In this document: positions 8,521 through 17,064 of the stretch, piece after piece
Numbering within the stretch: the first letter of the stretch is position 1
Layout of the letters: every line of letters starts with the position of its first letter
NCBI GenBank assembly: GCA_002071085.1
Contig: MWEM01000023.1
Span: 1-41,314, forward strand
Source of the DNA: Thermotogota bacterium ADurb.Bin062
GTDB taxonomy: Bacteria; Thermotogota; Thermotogae; MWEM01
Length of the DNA: 41,314 nt
Direction: 5' to 3'
Notes under the pieces: model-generated
What the model saw: the letters and a program-made list of their open reading frames with translations, nothing else
Told to the model about the DNA's origin: nothing
The model's database searches: none
Position numbers and translations under genes: made by a program

Positions 8521-11277
8521 TCAGCCTTTCACTGCTCCAGAAGTGAGACCCCCCACCAGGTATTTTTGTATGAGCAAGAAAACGATGACCATCGGTATCG
8601 CCCCTATGAGCGCAGCCGCGGTAAACAACCCCCATTCCATCTGATAGGGCCCGCTGGAAAAAGATTGCAGTCCGACGGCGAAGGTGTAGTTCTGTGGACT
8701 TTGCAGCATAATCCGAGCCAACACGAATTCATTGAAGGTGGACATGAAGCAGAGTATGAACACGACGGCTAAAATTGGGGTCGAAAGGGGCAAGACGATC
8801 TTATAAAAGGTTTGGAAGCGGGTGGCGCCGTCTATGAGGGCGGATTCTTCTATTTCATTCGGGAGTGTGTCGAAGTAGCCTTTCAATAGCCACATATTGA
8901 AGGGCAAGGCGCCTAGATAGATGAAGACGATCCCGCCTTGCGTGTCCAAACCGAGGAAGGGGAATAGCATACCGGTGAAACGCAATAGCGAATAGAGGGC
9001 GACCATCGCCATAATTGATGGAAACATCTGAAGAAGCACGAGCAACAGAAGCCCGTTCTTTCTGCCAGGGAAGCGCATCCGACTGTAGGGATATGCTCCG
9101 AAAGAGCAAACGACCACCGTGATGAAAGAGGTGATGACCGCAATGATCATACTGTTCAGCAACCAGCGCATAAAGAACTGTTCGGGCTTTTTGATCCAAT
9201 GCAGCATCATTTCGAAAATGCTTTTGTCGATATGATGCAAGGCGCCCTTGATGGGCAGAAAGAAATCGTCTTTCGAGAGATCGCTGCTCTTCCTGCCGGT
9301 ACGGTTGAGAGAAGAAGAAAAGTCCGCAGCCGCTTGGGTATAGAGGGCTTCGATCTCTTCGAGCTCTAGTACCTTGATCTGCGCTCCCGTTTTTCTAAGG
9401 CCAATATACAAGGGACTACGTTCTTTGAAGGCTTTGACGTCCGCGTTCAACGTAGCCGTCGTCGCGTAAACGCTTCTCTTTTGTTCGTGGAAGCTATCGA
9501 TGAGCGTTCTCAACTGATTGAGGTTGTCGATCGCTTTGTCCGGGCTCTTGACCGGTCCGCGGAGCTCTTTGGGATATTGGCTTAAGAATCGAAGGGACTG
9601 TTGCGCGAAAAGGCCAATGCCCTTCCAATCCTCGGCCATTTTCAAAACGGAGTGCAAGAGGTAGAAATCGAAGTCTCTGTTCGATTCTAGTATACGGTTT
9701 TGTAGGAAGGCGGTCTTCGTGGACAAGGCCTCGATCTCTTCGTTCCGATTAGCAAGTGCGGTTTCGAGCACCTTCGACTCGAAAACGATGTCCACTAACG
9801 TCGCGCCGGTTTTCGATTGCGTTTCAAAGATTTGGCGTATCTCCTCACAAATCGTTTTTATCACCGGAAAGGTATTCTGAAAGACCTGGATCGCGTCGTC
9901 GATCGCCAAATACCCGGTGAGTCGTTTGAGTCGATCCTGATGCTGCCGGACTCTCGTCAACGACTCTTTGACTGGAAGAAGACCAGATTTCGCGAAGGCA
10001 TCATCGTTCGCCTCCAAACGCCGGATTTCTTCGAGTAAGCTCTCCGTTTCCCTATCAAAGACATTTCGACGTTCCAGAAGCAGTTTGTCTGTCGAGAGTT
10101 TGTCCGGTTTCGCCAGATAGGTTTCTATGATTCCTAACGCCTTTTCCTGTAAGGCCGATTGAATCCCTATTTGCGCCCGTAGAAGCGACAGGTCGCTATC
10201 GAGCGCCTCCAGCGTTTTTTTCACAATCAACGCGCGCTCTTGATTTTGCTTCAGGTTTTTTTGGAGCGTCGCCAATTCCTGCGTATGGGTTTGCCACGCG
10301 TCGATGAAGCGGTCAACCTCTTTGGCCTTTTTTTCATTGACCGATTCGTACTGTGTTTTCAAGAATTGATCCAACGCTTTCAAAGCGGATTCTATCTCAC
10401 GCGCGATCGTCTTTTGCGCTTCTTTGAAAGCCTCCCAGCGTTGGCTGAGTTCTTCCGAAACCGCGGAAAAGCGCGCGTTCAGAGGGTTGTATAGTTTGAT
10501 CGAAACGTCGCGCAGCCATTTTGTGTACGAAAAGCCTTGCTCTCGCGCGAGAGCTTCGAACGCGTCGATCGAACCCGACAGACTCGCGAGGGTCTCTTCA
10601 GACAGGGTCGTGCCCGAAATTAAAGCGGATAACTCCTCCCGCGCCCGCTTCAGTGCTCCGTTTACCTCGCTGGTGGCTGCCTCGTAAGATTTGAAAAGCT
10701 CTGGAAACCGCTTTTCCAATATGGGGAGCACCTCCGGGACGTATCCCTGTTTGAGGATGTGGCCGAGTATCTTCGCGTCCAGCAGGATCGCTCCGATCGG
10801 GTCGAGTTCGTTCAAACGCTGCTTTCCGTACAGTTCGTAATCTTTTTCCTGTTGGGAACGCTCGGCAAAAAAGCCCGCCAACGCCTCTCGTTTCTTTTCT
10901 TCATAGAACAGTTCCAGACCTCGGACGTCCTCATCAGTGCGCTTGAGGGCTTCTTCTGTTTGCAGAAGGTGTTGAGCGAACTGGTCTATGAAACCGACGA
11001 GGGCGCGTTGAATTCGGTCCTCATCCCAATCTTTGTACTGTTTAGAAATATAAGCGGCTTGTTTCATATCCGCTATGAGAACCGGCAGATTTTTAGGTTT
11101 AAACAGCAACTCTTTATAATGCTGCAAAGTTAACCGACTACTGATCAACTCGGTGGAAAAGGCCGCGTTATCCCTTCGAATAGAGGTGGTGAAGACCCAA
11201 AACAGCGGAAACAGGACGACCACGAGAACGATCGCCAAGGTGATATGCGTGCCCACGAAACGCTTCTTCTCAACCAT
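8521..11277 (-). CDS. malG: Maltose-type ABC transporter permease MalG with giant extracytoplasmic insertion
   Basis: The C-terminal 218 residues are a complete MalG-like permease core with five membrane segments and the EAA loop (EIEESALIDGATRFQTFYK) that docks on the ATPase. The first membrane segment is at about 12-32. Between the two lie roughly 650 residues of charged, heptad-rich helical sequence with no membrane segment, where ordinary MalG has only a short loop. I recall a comparable long MalG in Thermotoga. The total is 918 residues. The insertion should lie outside the membrane and may form a long coiled-coil. The ATG overlaps the malF stop by one base (TGATG). No malK is in the window, so the ATPase must be encoded elsewhere. 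Confidence 0.93.
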   Translation of the reverse strand: MVEKKRFVGTHITLAIVLVVVLFPLFWVFTTSIRRDNAAFSTELISSRLTLQHYKELLFKPKNLPVLIADMKQAAYISKQYKDWDEDRIQRALVGFIDQFAQHLLQTEEALKRTDEDVRGLELFYEEKKREALAGFFAERSQQEKDYELYGKQRLNELDPIGAILLDAKILGHILKQGYVPEVLPILEKRFPELFKSYEAATSEVNGALKRAREELSALISGTTLSEETLASLSGSIDAFEALAREQGFSYTKWLRDVSIKLYNPLNARFSAVSEELSQRWEAFKEAQKTIAREIESALKALDQFLKTQYESVNEKKAKEVDRFIDAWQTHTQELATLQKNLKQNQERALIVKKTLEALDSDLSLLRAQIGIQSALQEKALGIIETYLAKPDKLSTDKLLLERRNVFDRETESLLEEIRRLEANDDAFAKSGLLPVKESLTRVRQHQDRLKRLTGYLAIDDAIQVFQNTFPVIKTICEEIRQIFETQSKTGATLVDIVFESKVLETALANRNEEIEALSTKTAFLQNRILESNRDFDFYLLHSVLKMAEDWKGIGLFAQQSLRFLSQYPKELRGPVKSPDKAIDNLNQLRTLIDSFHEQKRSVYATTATLNADVKAFKERSPLYIGLRKTGAQIKVLELEEIEALYTQAAADFSSSLNRTGRKSSDLSKDDFFLPIKGALHHIDKSIFEMMLHWIKKPEQFFMRWLLNSMIIAVITSFITVVVCSFGAYPYSRMRFPGRKNGLLLLVLLQMFPSIMAMVALYSLLRFTGMLFPFLGLDTQGGIVFIYLGALPFNMWLLKGYFDTLPNEIEESALIDGATRFQTFYKIVLPLSTPILAVVFILCFMSTFNEFVLARIMLQSPQNYTFAVGLQSFSSGPYQMEWGLFTAAALIGAIPMVIVFLLIQKYLVGGLTSGAVKG

Positions 11278-13019
11278 CAGCGATTCACTTCCTCGAAGGT
11301 GCCCGAAAGTTTGAAGTTCACGGAGCTGATCGCGATGACGAGCAAGAAAATGAACAACGTGATTGCCGAAGCGTATCCGAAGTTTTGTCCTCTCGAGCCT
11401 TCGAAGGCCAATTTATAGGTATAGGAGATCAAGATATCCGTAGACCCTGCGTTCGTGATCGAGTTAGGCATCTCCGGTCCTCCATTCGTCAAGAGATAGA
11501 TACCCACGAAGTTGTTGAAATTGAAGGCGAAAGAACCGACCAGCAAAGGCGCGATCGAGGTCATGAGAAGAGGTAGGGTAATTTTCCTAAACCGCAAGCC
11601 TCGACCCGCTCCATCGATAGAGGCCGCCTCGTAAAAGGTGTACGGAATCGATTGCAAAGCTCCGAGGGAGACGGTCATCATATACGGGAAGCCCAACCAG
11701 GTATTCACGATCAAACAAGAGACCTTAGCCCAAAAATCATTGTTGAGCCATCGTATTGGCTCGAGTCCCATTAACCCGGACACGATAAATTTGTTGATGA
11801 ACCCATAGGTCTCGTTAAAAAACCCGTGCCTCCACACCAAAACTGAGATGAAGGAAGGGATGGCCCACGGGATGATCAGCAACGTCCGGTAGAAAGCCCG
11901 GCTCTTCAGGCGTGGGTTATTGAGCATCAGCGCCAGCGCAAGCCCGACCGTGAAGGTGAATAAAACGCTCAGCGAGGCCCAAGTGAGCGTCCAACCGAAT
12001 ATTTTCATGAACGGAATGCTCAAGCGGGAATCGGTGAACATCTGGAAGACGTTGTTAAGGCCGACGAAGCTGGAATATCCCCCGACGATCGTACGGGATC
12101 CATCTTTGTCGGTATCGTAAAAAAACCCGTCACTTTCTTCCAAAGGGCGATTCGTCAAGTTATTCACAAAAACGACCCTTTGGGTGACCTTACCGTCCTG
12201 CTCAACGGTTATGGTATCCAAACCGTATTTTTTCCGGGATTCTAACAGCTTCCGGAACCCGTATCGCGTGCCGAAGCGCAAGACCTGCTCTTCCGGGCCC
12301 AAAAAATCGGCTTTTTCTAAATACGCGGCGAAAACCTCGCTGATAAAGTACTTTTGGTTCGGGAGCGTCGACGCGTCATCGAAGGAAAAGAAAAAGGAGT
12401 AGGGGCGAGCGTCGGTCGGGCCAGCCATATTAACCGATAAGATTCGTTCGGGGTCCTGCTTAGAACGTATTATGGTGTACGTGCTATCGCCTATGAGCGC
12501 CTGATCGTTCCTAAACGGCACGATACTCGTAGAAGCCGAAATCACGTTTCCTCTGGAATCCCGTTGCTTCACCGACGGTTTCAGCGCGAGATAGAACACG
12601 TCCGACCGTTCGAGGAGGAGTAGGAAGTCCTCGGTAGGGTGGAGATTTTCAAGACGCATAAAAACGCGATAGTCGTAGGGGAGCGCGTTTTCATCAGTCA
12701 CGTACTCCTTCAACAAACTTTCTATCACCTGCTGGCGCGTCAAGAGGTGACCGGTACCATAGTTCGTGAAGGCGGTCTTAATCGTGAAGTAAATGGGAAA
12801 GACGGTTAAGACGAGTAGAAGCCCTAAGGCAGGCAGGGTATACCGATAGGGATACCCTTTTGGGTGTAAAAACGCAAAGTCCACGATGAACAACAAAAAG
12901 ATCAGCGAGAGGGCTAACCCTTCCATCGAGGAGTCGAACATCAGGATCGAAGACCAGAGAAGGAGTGCGTTTGCCAGAATCAACAGAATCCAAAAGCCCG
13001 TTTTCCGTAAGAAAAGCAT
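11277..13019 (-). CDS. malF: Maltose-type ABC transporter permease MalF
   Basis: The protein (580 residues) has two membrane segments near the N-terminus and a third near residue 80-100. An extracytoplasmic domain of about 200 residues follows, and then the permease core with the EAA loop EAASIDGAGRGLRFRKITL. With MalG and MalE it forms an importer for maltose or related alpha-glucans. I chose the ATG at 13019 (MLFLRKTG) because GGAGGGGAAG directly precedes it; a TTG four codons upstream lies inside that site. A strong terminator-like hairpin lies just upstream, between malE and malF. Substrate is inferred from family likeness only. Confidence 0.92.
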   Translation of the reverse strand: MLFLRKTGFWILLILANALLLWSSILMFDSSMEGLALSLIFLLFIVDFAFLHPKGYPYRYTLPALGLLLVLTVFPIYFTIKTAFTNYGTGHLLTRQQVIESLLKEYVTDENALPYDYRVFMRLENLHPTEDFLLLLERSDVFYLALKPSVKQRDSRGNVISASTSIVPFRNDQALIGDSTYTIIRSKQDPERILSVNMAGPTDARPYSFFFSFDDASTLPNQKYFISEVFAAYLEKADFLGPEEQVLRFGTRYGFRKLLESRKKYGLDTITVEQDGKVTQRVVFVNNLTNRPLEESDGFFYDTDKDGSRTIVGGYSSFVGLNNVFQMFTDSRLSIPFMKIFGWTLTWASLSVLFTFTVGLALALMLNNPRLKSRAFYRTLLIIPWAIPSFISVLVWRHGFFNETYGFINKFIVSGLMGLEPIRWLNNDFWAKVSCLIVNTWLGFPYMMTVSLGALQSIPYTFYEAASIDGAGRGLRFRKITLPLLMTSIAPLLVGSFAFNFNNFVGIYLLTNGGPEMPNSITNAGSTDILISYTYKLAFEGSRGQNFGYASAITLFIFLLVIAISSVNFKLSGTFEEVNR

Positions 13020-13032
13020 CTTCCCCTCCAAA

Positions 13033-13076
13033 AAAAGGGCGGCTCTGTTTCGAATCTCGAAAATCGCCGCCCTTTT
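13033..13076 (-). terminator. Intercistronic terminator/attenuator between malE and malF
   Basis: On the minus strand an 11-bp perfect stem (AAAAGGGCGGC at 13076-13066 with GCCGCCCTTTT at 13043-13033) is followed by more Ts, and the loop holds a further small stem (TTTCGA/TCGAAA). The T-run ends immediately before the malF Shine-Dalgarno GGAGGGG. It is a good intrinsic terminator placed inside an operon, so it should let only part of the transcripts into malFG or protect the malE message end. Confidence 0.8.
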
Positions 13077-13088
13077 GATATTGCAGTG

Positions 13089-14273
13089 CTATTGGGCTAA
13101 GGCAAGAACGATTTTGTCCACCGCTTCTTGAAGCGCTTGTTCCGGCGTGAGAAGGTTGTTGATGATCTGCGTCAAAGCTCCCGCCATAGCGCTCCACACG
13201 GAATTCATCGCGGGAATGTTCGGCATCGGCGTGCCGTTCGCCGCGCTCCCGGCAAAGGCGACGACGTCGGGCTGGTCCTGAACCAGCGCCAGGACATCGG
13301 CTCTCGTCGGTATGCGGGGGTCAGCGAGGTAAAGCTTGTACATAACCTCTTTCTGGTCGATAAAGTTCGCCAGGAACTCAAGAGCAAAGATGTGGTTCGG
13401 GGACTTCGAGCTGATCATAAACCCTTGCACACCGATGAACGGTTTCGCTTTCTTTCCCGCGATCGACGGGATGACGGCCACGCCGTAGTCTATACCGGCT
13501 GATTGAATATCCAGGATCGCCCACGGTCCATTGATGATCATTCCAGCCAGGCCGTCTTTGAACAGCGAGTCCATAATCTGGTAATTGTCTCCGGGCATCA
13601 TAATGCCTTCGTCATAAAGTCTCTTGATGAGGTTCCCTCCGAGAACAGCCCCTTCGTTGGCCAAGCCAATATCGTTCGGGTCCAAGCCTTGAGCGGTCTC
13701 TTTGAAAACGTATCCACCAGCGGTGAACAAAAACGGGGCGGCCATGTAGAAATCTCCGGCGTTGAAAACGAAACCTCTCAACTCACCGTCGGTCAATTCT
13801 TTCGCGATCGCGATCAGTTCTTCCATCGTGGAAGGGGGTACCGGGACCAATTCTTTGTTGTAGATCAGCGCGATGGCTTCTGAACCGTAAGGAAGACCGT
13901 AAAGCTTTCCGCCGTATTCAAAGCCTTTCAACGCGCTTTCGAGATAATTGGCACGTTTTTGGCCGGTGAAATAATCTAAGGGCAGCAACAGCCCGTTCGC
14001 GGCCAATTCGCCTACCCAGTCATGAGCGCCGACGATAATATCGGGGCCTTCGCCAGCAGGAGCAGCCGTCAGGAACTTCGAGCGGATATCGCCGAAGGTT
14101 ACTTGCTGAACGTTCACCGGAATCCCATAAAGGGATTCAAATTCATCACCCAATTTCTGAAGAATCGAAACCTGTGCTTCGGAGCACCAGATCGTCAACT
14201 TACCCATTTCCGCTGCAAACAAGGAAACAAAAAGCGCGCTAACTAGGACCACCATCACAAAAACTCTTTTCAC
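13089..14273 (-). CDS. malE: Maltose/maltodextrin-type extracellular solute-binding protein MalE
   Basis: The product has a signal peptide (VKRVFVMVVLVSALFVSLFAA) and a family 1 solute-binding fold. Marks include LTIWCSEAQ at the mature start, EGPDIIVGAHDWVGELAANG, LYGLPYGSEAIALIYNKEL, and AGMIINGPWAILDI. It would capture maltose or maltodextrins for MalFG. The start is the GTG at 14273 (394 residues) with GGGAGGAG upstream; the longer reading frame would run through the promoter. There is no lipobox cysteine, so the protein is periplasmic-type rather than a lipoprotein. Confidence 0.93.
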   Translation of the reverse strand: MKRVFVMVVLVSALFVSLFAAEMGKLTIWCSEAQVSILQKLGDEFESLYGIPVNVQQVTFGDIRSKFLTAAPAGEGPDIIVGAHDWVGELAANGLLLPLDYFTGQKRANYLESALKGFEYGGKLYGLPYGSEAIALIYNKELVPVPPSTMEELIAIAKELTDGELRGFVFNAGDFYMAAPFLFTAGGYVFKETAQGLDPNDIGLANEGAVLGGNLIKRLYDEGIMMPGDNYQIMDSLFKDGLAGMIINGPWAILDIQSAGIDYGVAVIPSIAGKKAKPFIGVQGFMISSKSPNHIFALEFLANFIDQKEVMYKLYLADPRIPTRADVLALVQDQPDVVAFAGSAANGTPMPNIPAMNSVWSAMAGALTQIINNLLTPEQALQEAVDKIVLALAQ

Positions 14274-14327
14274 ACGTACTCCTCCCTTCTTTCGAATAAT
14301 GATGACTCTTGTATCAGACGATAGACG

Positions 14328-14356
14328 ATTATAGCACGTGGGCGTTATGTTTTCAA
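14328..14356 (-). promoter_or_regulatory. Strong promoter of malEFG
   Basis: On the minus strand TTGAAA (14356-14351) and TATAAT (14333-14328) are separated by exactly 17 bases, and TGC precedes the -10, making it extended as well. It overlaps the hemW stop codon. This is the closest match to consensus in the window, which fits high expression of the binding protein. Confidence 0.85.
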
Positions 14357-15582
14357 TCACGCAATTCCCTATTTCCAGGGATAGGCCTTTCGGTAAAAAA
14401 ACGGTCACATATATCCATCGCCCTCTCCAAGGCTTCGAAATTATAGAAGAAGGACTCTCCCGTCAGCCTTAACCGATCGTTTCGTATCACGTAATCTTCT
14501 TCACCGAAGAATAGACGGAGAAAGTCTTCTAAATCTCCCGGCGACCAAGCGGATTTCAATCTGCCTAGATCGACTCCTTCCGCCGTTCGAAGTCCCATAA
14601 ACAGCGTCTCTTTGAGCTCCTCTATCGCACCGTTTTCCGAAAGATAGGAGGCTTCGGGGGTCCCGCGCTCTAAGGTGGTGCGAAGGTAACGCTCCCAATC
14701 AGCGGTGTTCACGTATCGCGTCCTTTGGATGTGCCCTCCGGCGCTCAGGCCTATCCCCAGATAGTCGGCGTTTTCCCAATAGCGGAGGTTATGTCTCGAA
14801 AAGAACCCGGGGCGGCCATAGCTGGACACTTCGTAGTGTCTGTAGCCTTCGGATCGCAGTAAATCCTGCAACAACGGAAAGACCCTACTCGGGTAGGACG
14901 CTTTTGAAGTCACTTCTGGATAATCCGCTCGCTCTTTCCCAAGGGGTGTATCCGGATGGATTTCCAAGGGGTATATAGAGAGGTGCTCGGGTTGAAAGCA
15001 GCGGATAAAGCGCAGGAGCGGGTCGAGGGTATCGTAGGGGTTCGGGTCGTACCCTACGATGAAGTCGCAATTGACGTTGTCAAAGACGGTTTTTGCGAAA
15101 GCCGTCGCCGCAAACGCCCTGTTCACCGTATGAACTCGCCCCATCTTTTCCAGTGTGAGAGGATTCAGACTTTGGATGCCGAGGCTGATTCGATTGAAAC
15201 CGATCGAACGCAAGGCCTTGAGGTTTTCTATCGTAACGGACTCCGGGTTCGCCTCGAAGGTGTTCTCTGCCATCGCTACCTCTTCAGGAGGAAAGTGACG
15301 GCTTAGAGCCCGTAACAGTCCCCCATAGTATCGGGTCGGCACCAGGCTGGGCGTTCCGCCGCCGATATAGAGTGAGCGTAGGTTTTTCTGATTATGCGAC
15401 AGCCTTGCCAATCGTGTGTCGCACTCCCTGCTTAAAAGATCGAAGTATTGAGAAAACGGAAAATACGACGGGTCTATCGGGAAAGAGGCGTAATCGCAGT
15501 AGTGGCACTTCTTCTGACAGAACGGAATGTGGAAATAGAGAGAGATGCCCCCTAGAAGATTTTTGGTAACGTGATCAGCCAT
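14353..15582 (-). CDS. hemW: Radical SAM heme chaperone HemW
   Basis: The 409-residue protein carries the radical SAM cluster motif HIPFCQKKCHYC with cysteines 22, 26 and 29, then IGGGTPS and SLGIQSLNP, which place it in the HemN/HemW group. The form matches HemW, an oxygen-independent coproporphyrinogen oxidase-like heme-binding chaperone, rather than true HemN. The ATG of MADHVTKN is chosen because GGGAGGACG precedes it; this gives a 31-bp overlap with the upstream exported-protein gene. It is the last gene of the ygeW operon. Confidence 0.9.
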   Translation of the reverse strand: MADHVTKNLLGGISLYFHIPFCQKKCHYCDYASFPIDPSYFPFSQYFDLLSRECDTRLARLSHNQKNLRSLYIGGGTPSLVPTRYYGGLLRALSRHFPPEEVAMAENTFEANPESVTIENLKALRSIGFNRISLGIQSLNPLTLEKMGRVHTVNRAFAATAFAKTVFDNVNCDFIVGYDPNPYDTLDPLLRFIRCFQPEHLSIYPLEIHPDTPLGKERADYPEVTSKASYPSRVFPLLQDLLRSEGYRHYEVSSYGRPGFFSRHNLRYWENADYLGIGLSAGGHIQRTRYVNTADWERYLRTTLERGTPEASYLSENGAIEELKETLFMGLRTAEGVDLGRLKSAWSPGDLEDFLRLFFGEEDYVIRNDRLRLTGESFFYNFEALERAMDICDRFFTERPIPGNRELRD

Positions 15583-16493
15583 CGTCCTCCCAAGTAGAGG
15601 TTTTTTGGAGAAGCAGCAAAGGTCAAGGCGTGGTCGCCAGGGTGCTTCCATTCGCCTTGAACCTGCCAGTAGCCTTCGCCAGAAAACGGGAAGACGAAGG
15701 TGGTGCCGATCTCGAGCGTTGTCTCCCCGATAGGAATTTCCTGATGGAACATCACTCCTATTCCCGGGACACCTCGTTCGGGAACGAAGCCGAACACGAG
15801 ACGCGGGCTAAACCGTTTTTCTTTCTCTACGTAGAGGAGCCCCCCCACCCCGATGATTTCTCCGATCGCTATCGAAAATGGGGAATAGTCCAAGATATGG
15901 ATGCCAAGGTCGGCGGACAAGTCGAAGCTGCCGATCCTCCAAGCCGAAAAGTAGAACATGTTGACCTCATAGGGACCAACCCCCGTCTTGAGGAATCCGT
16001 CGGAGAGAAAAGAAGGGCGGGAAGCCGTTCCGAGAAAACGCACCTTGTAGTTCGCCAAAAAAGCCAAGAGGGTGGTGTGTTGGTTCAATATGGGTACTTT
16101 TCTCACGTCTAGGGTATCCGAAAAGTAATGCGTATACTTGACTTCGTAGACCAAGTCCGTGGAAATACCGAGAAACATCTTGATCTGTCTTTGCTCGATC
16201 AGCTGTTTCGCAAATAACACCTTCTTTTCGCGCACGTACTGTCCATAGGCGTACAATCCTCCTAAGGGCGCCTCATGGGTGAATCCGAACCCGAAATCGA
16301 AGGGCAGGCCTATCGAAAACGGAATTTGGGCGATAAGGTAGGATCCGAGGAAGGTATCGAAACGGACCGGCCAGTCGACCGTCTCCTTCGCGGGTTCTGA
16401 CGCCGGAAGGTTCGACTGAGGCCATAGCGTCAACGCAAGGCAGATAAGAAAGAGACCGAAGAGCGGAAAGGTCCTTCTCTTTGTCATAGGCAC
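15552..16493 (-). CDS. Exported beta-rich protein, possible outer-envelope protein
   Basis: I do not recognise the family. The 313-residue product has a basic start and hydrophobic segment (FPLFGLFLICLALTLW), then a sequence of alternating polar/hydrophobic strands rich in Gly, Phe and Tyr. It ends in Phe after a strand-like segment (GGRWLITLPKIF), as many outer-membrane beta-barrels do. I infer an outer-envelope location, but a periplasmic beta protein is possible. The start is GTG at 16493 or ATG at 16487; no strong ribosome site is seen, and the GTG follows the ybeY stop by one base, so translation is probably coupled. It lies between ybeY and hemW. Confidence 0.75.
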   Translation of the reverse strand: MPMTKRRTFPLFGLFLICLALTLWPQSNLPASEPAKETVDWPVRFDTFLGSYLIAQIPFSIGLPFDFGFGFTHEAPLGGLYAYGQYVREKKVLFAKQLIEQRQIKMFLGISTDLVYEVKYTHYFSDTLDVRKVPILNQHTTLLAFLANYKVRFLGTASRPSFLSDGFLKTGVGPYEVNMFYFSAWRIGSFDLSADLGIHILDYSPFSIAIGEIIGVGGLLYVEKEKRFSPRLVFGFVPERGVPGIGVMFHQEIPIGETTLEIGTTFVFPFSGEGYWQVQGEWKHPGDHALTFAASPKNLYLGGRWLITLPKIF

Positions 16494-16494
16494 A

Positions 16495-17064
16495 TTACCG
16501 ATCGGCGACGCCGGCTCGGTCTCTATCGGGCGGGTTTACGGTGGGCGTTCGCTCTCTCACTAGGGTATTTCCGATCTTCGCAAAAGATTTGACGTAGGCG
16601 TCTTGTTTCGCGAACATCTCCGTCGCTTCTTCCTCAGTTTCGTGTTCATAGCCGAGAAGGTGTAAAAACCCGTGAACGATCAAGGCGGTTAGCTCGAGCC
16701 AGACCTCTCGACGATCCTCGTTCGCGTTTCGTAACATCGTATCCACCGAAATGAAGATGTCTCCTAGCTCTTGTTCTCCGCTCTCGCCCCCCCTCGGGTG
16801 GTCTGTTCCCTCCAATCGATCCAAGCAGGCGAAAGAGAGCACGTCGGTCGGTTCATCAGCCCCTCGGTAGCTACGATTGATCTCCCGCATCCGTGTATCC
16901 CTAATAAAGACGACCGAACAGGAGGCCGGGGTGAAGAAGTCCTCCTGTTGGGCGACCAATCGGATGAGACGCTTGACCCCTTTGTGTAGAATCTTCATCT
17001 TCCTTTGTTCCTCGAAGATGTTGATGTGAAGGGACTTTTGTTCGACAGGACTATTTTTTTCCAT
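16495..17064 (-). CDS. ybeY: Endoribonuclease YbeY
   Basis: The zinc-binding motif HGFLHLLGYEH (HxxxHxxxxxH) and the upstream DEPTDVLSFAC segment identify YbeY, a metalloprotein needed for 16S rRNA 3' end maturation and ribosome quality control. The start chosen is the ATG of MEKNSP (189 residues), which overlaps the end of the HD phosphodiesterase gene by 14 bp; only a weak GAGCGGA lies upstream. A GTG six codons earlier is the alternative. A C-terminal tail of about 25 polar residues goes beyond the usual domain. Confidence 0.92.
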   Translation of the reverse strand: MEKNSPVEQKSLHINIFEEQRKMKILHKGVKRLIRLVAQQEDFFTPASCSVVFIRDTRMREINRSYRGADEPTDVLSFACLDRLEGTDHPRGGESGEQELGDIFISVDTMLRNANEDRREVWLELTALIVHGFLHLLGYEHETEEEATEMFAKQDAYVKSFAKIGNTLVRERTPTVNPPDRDRAGVADR

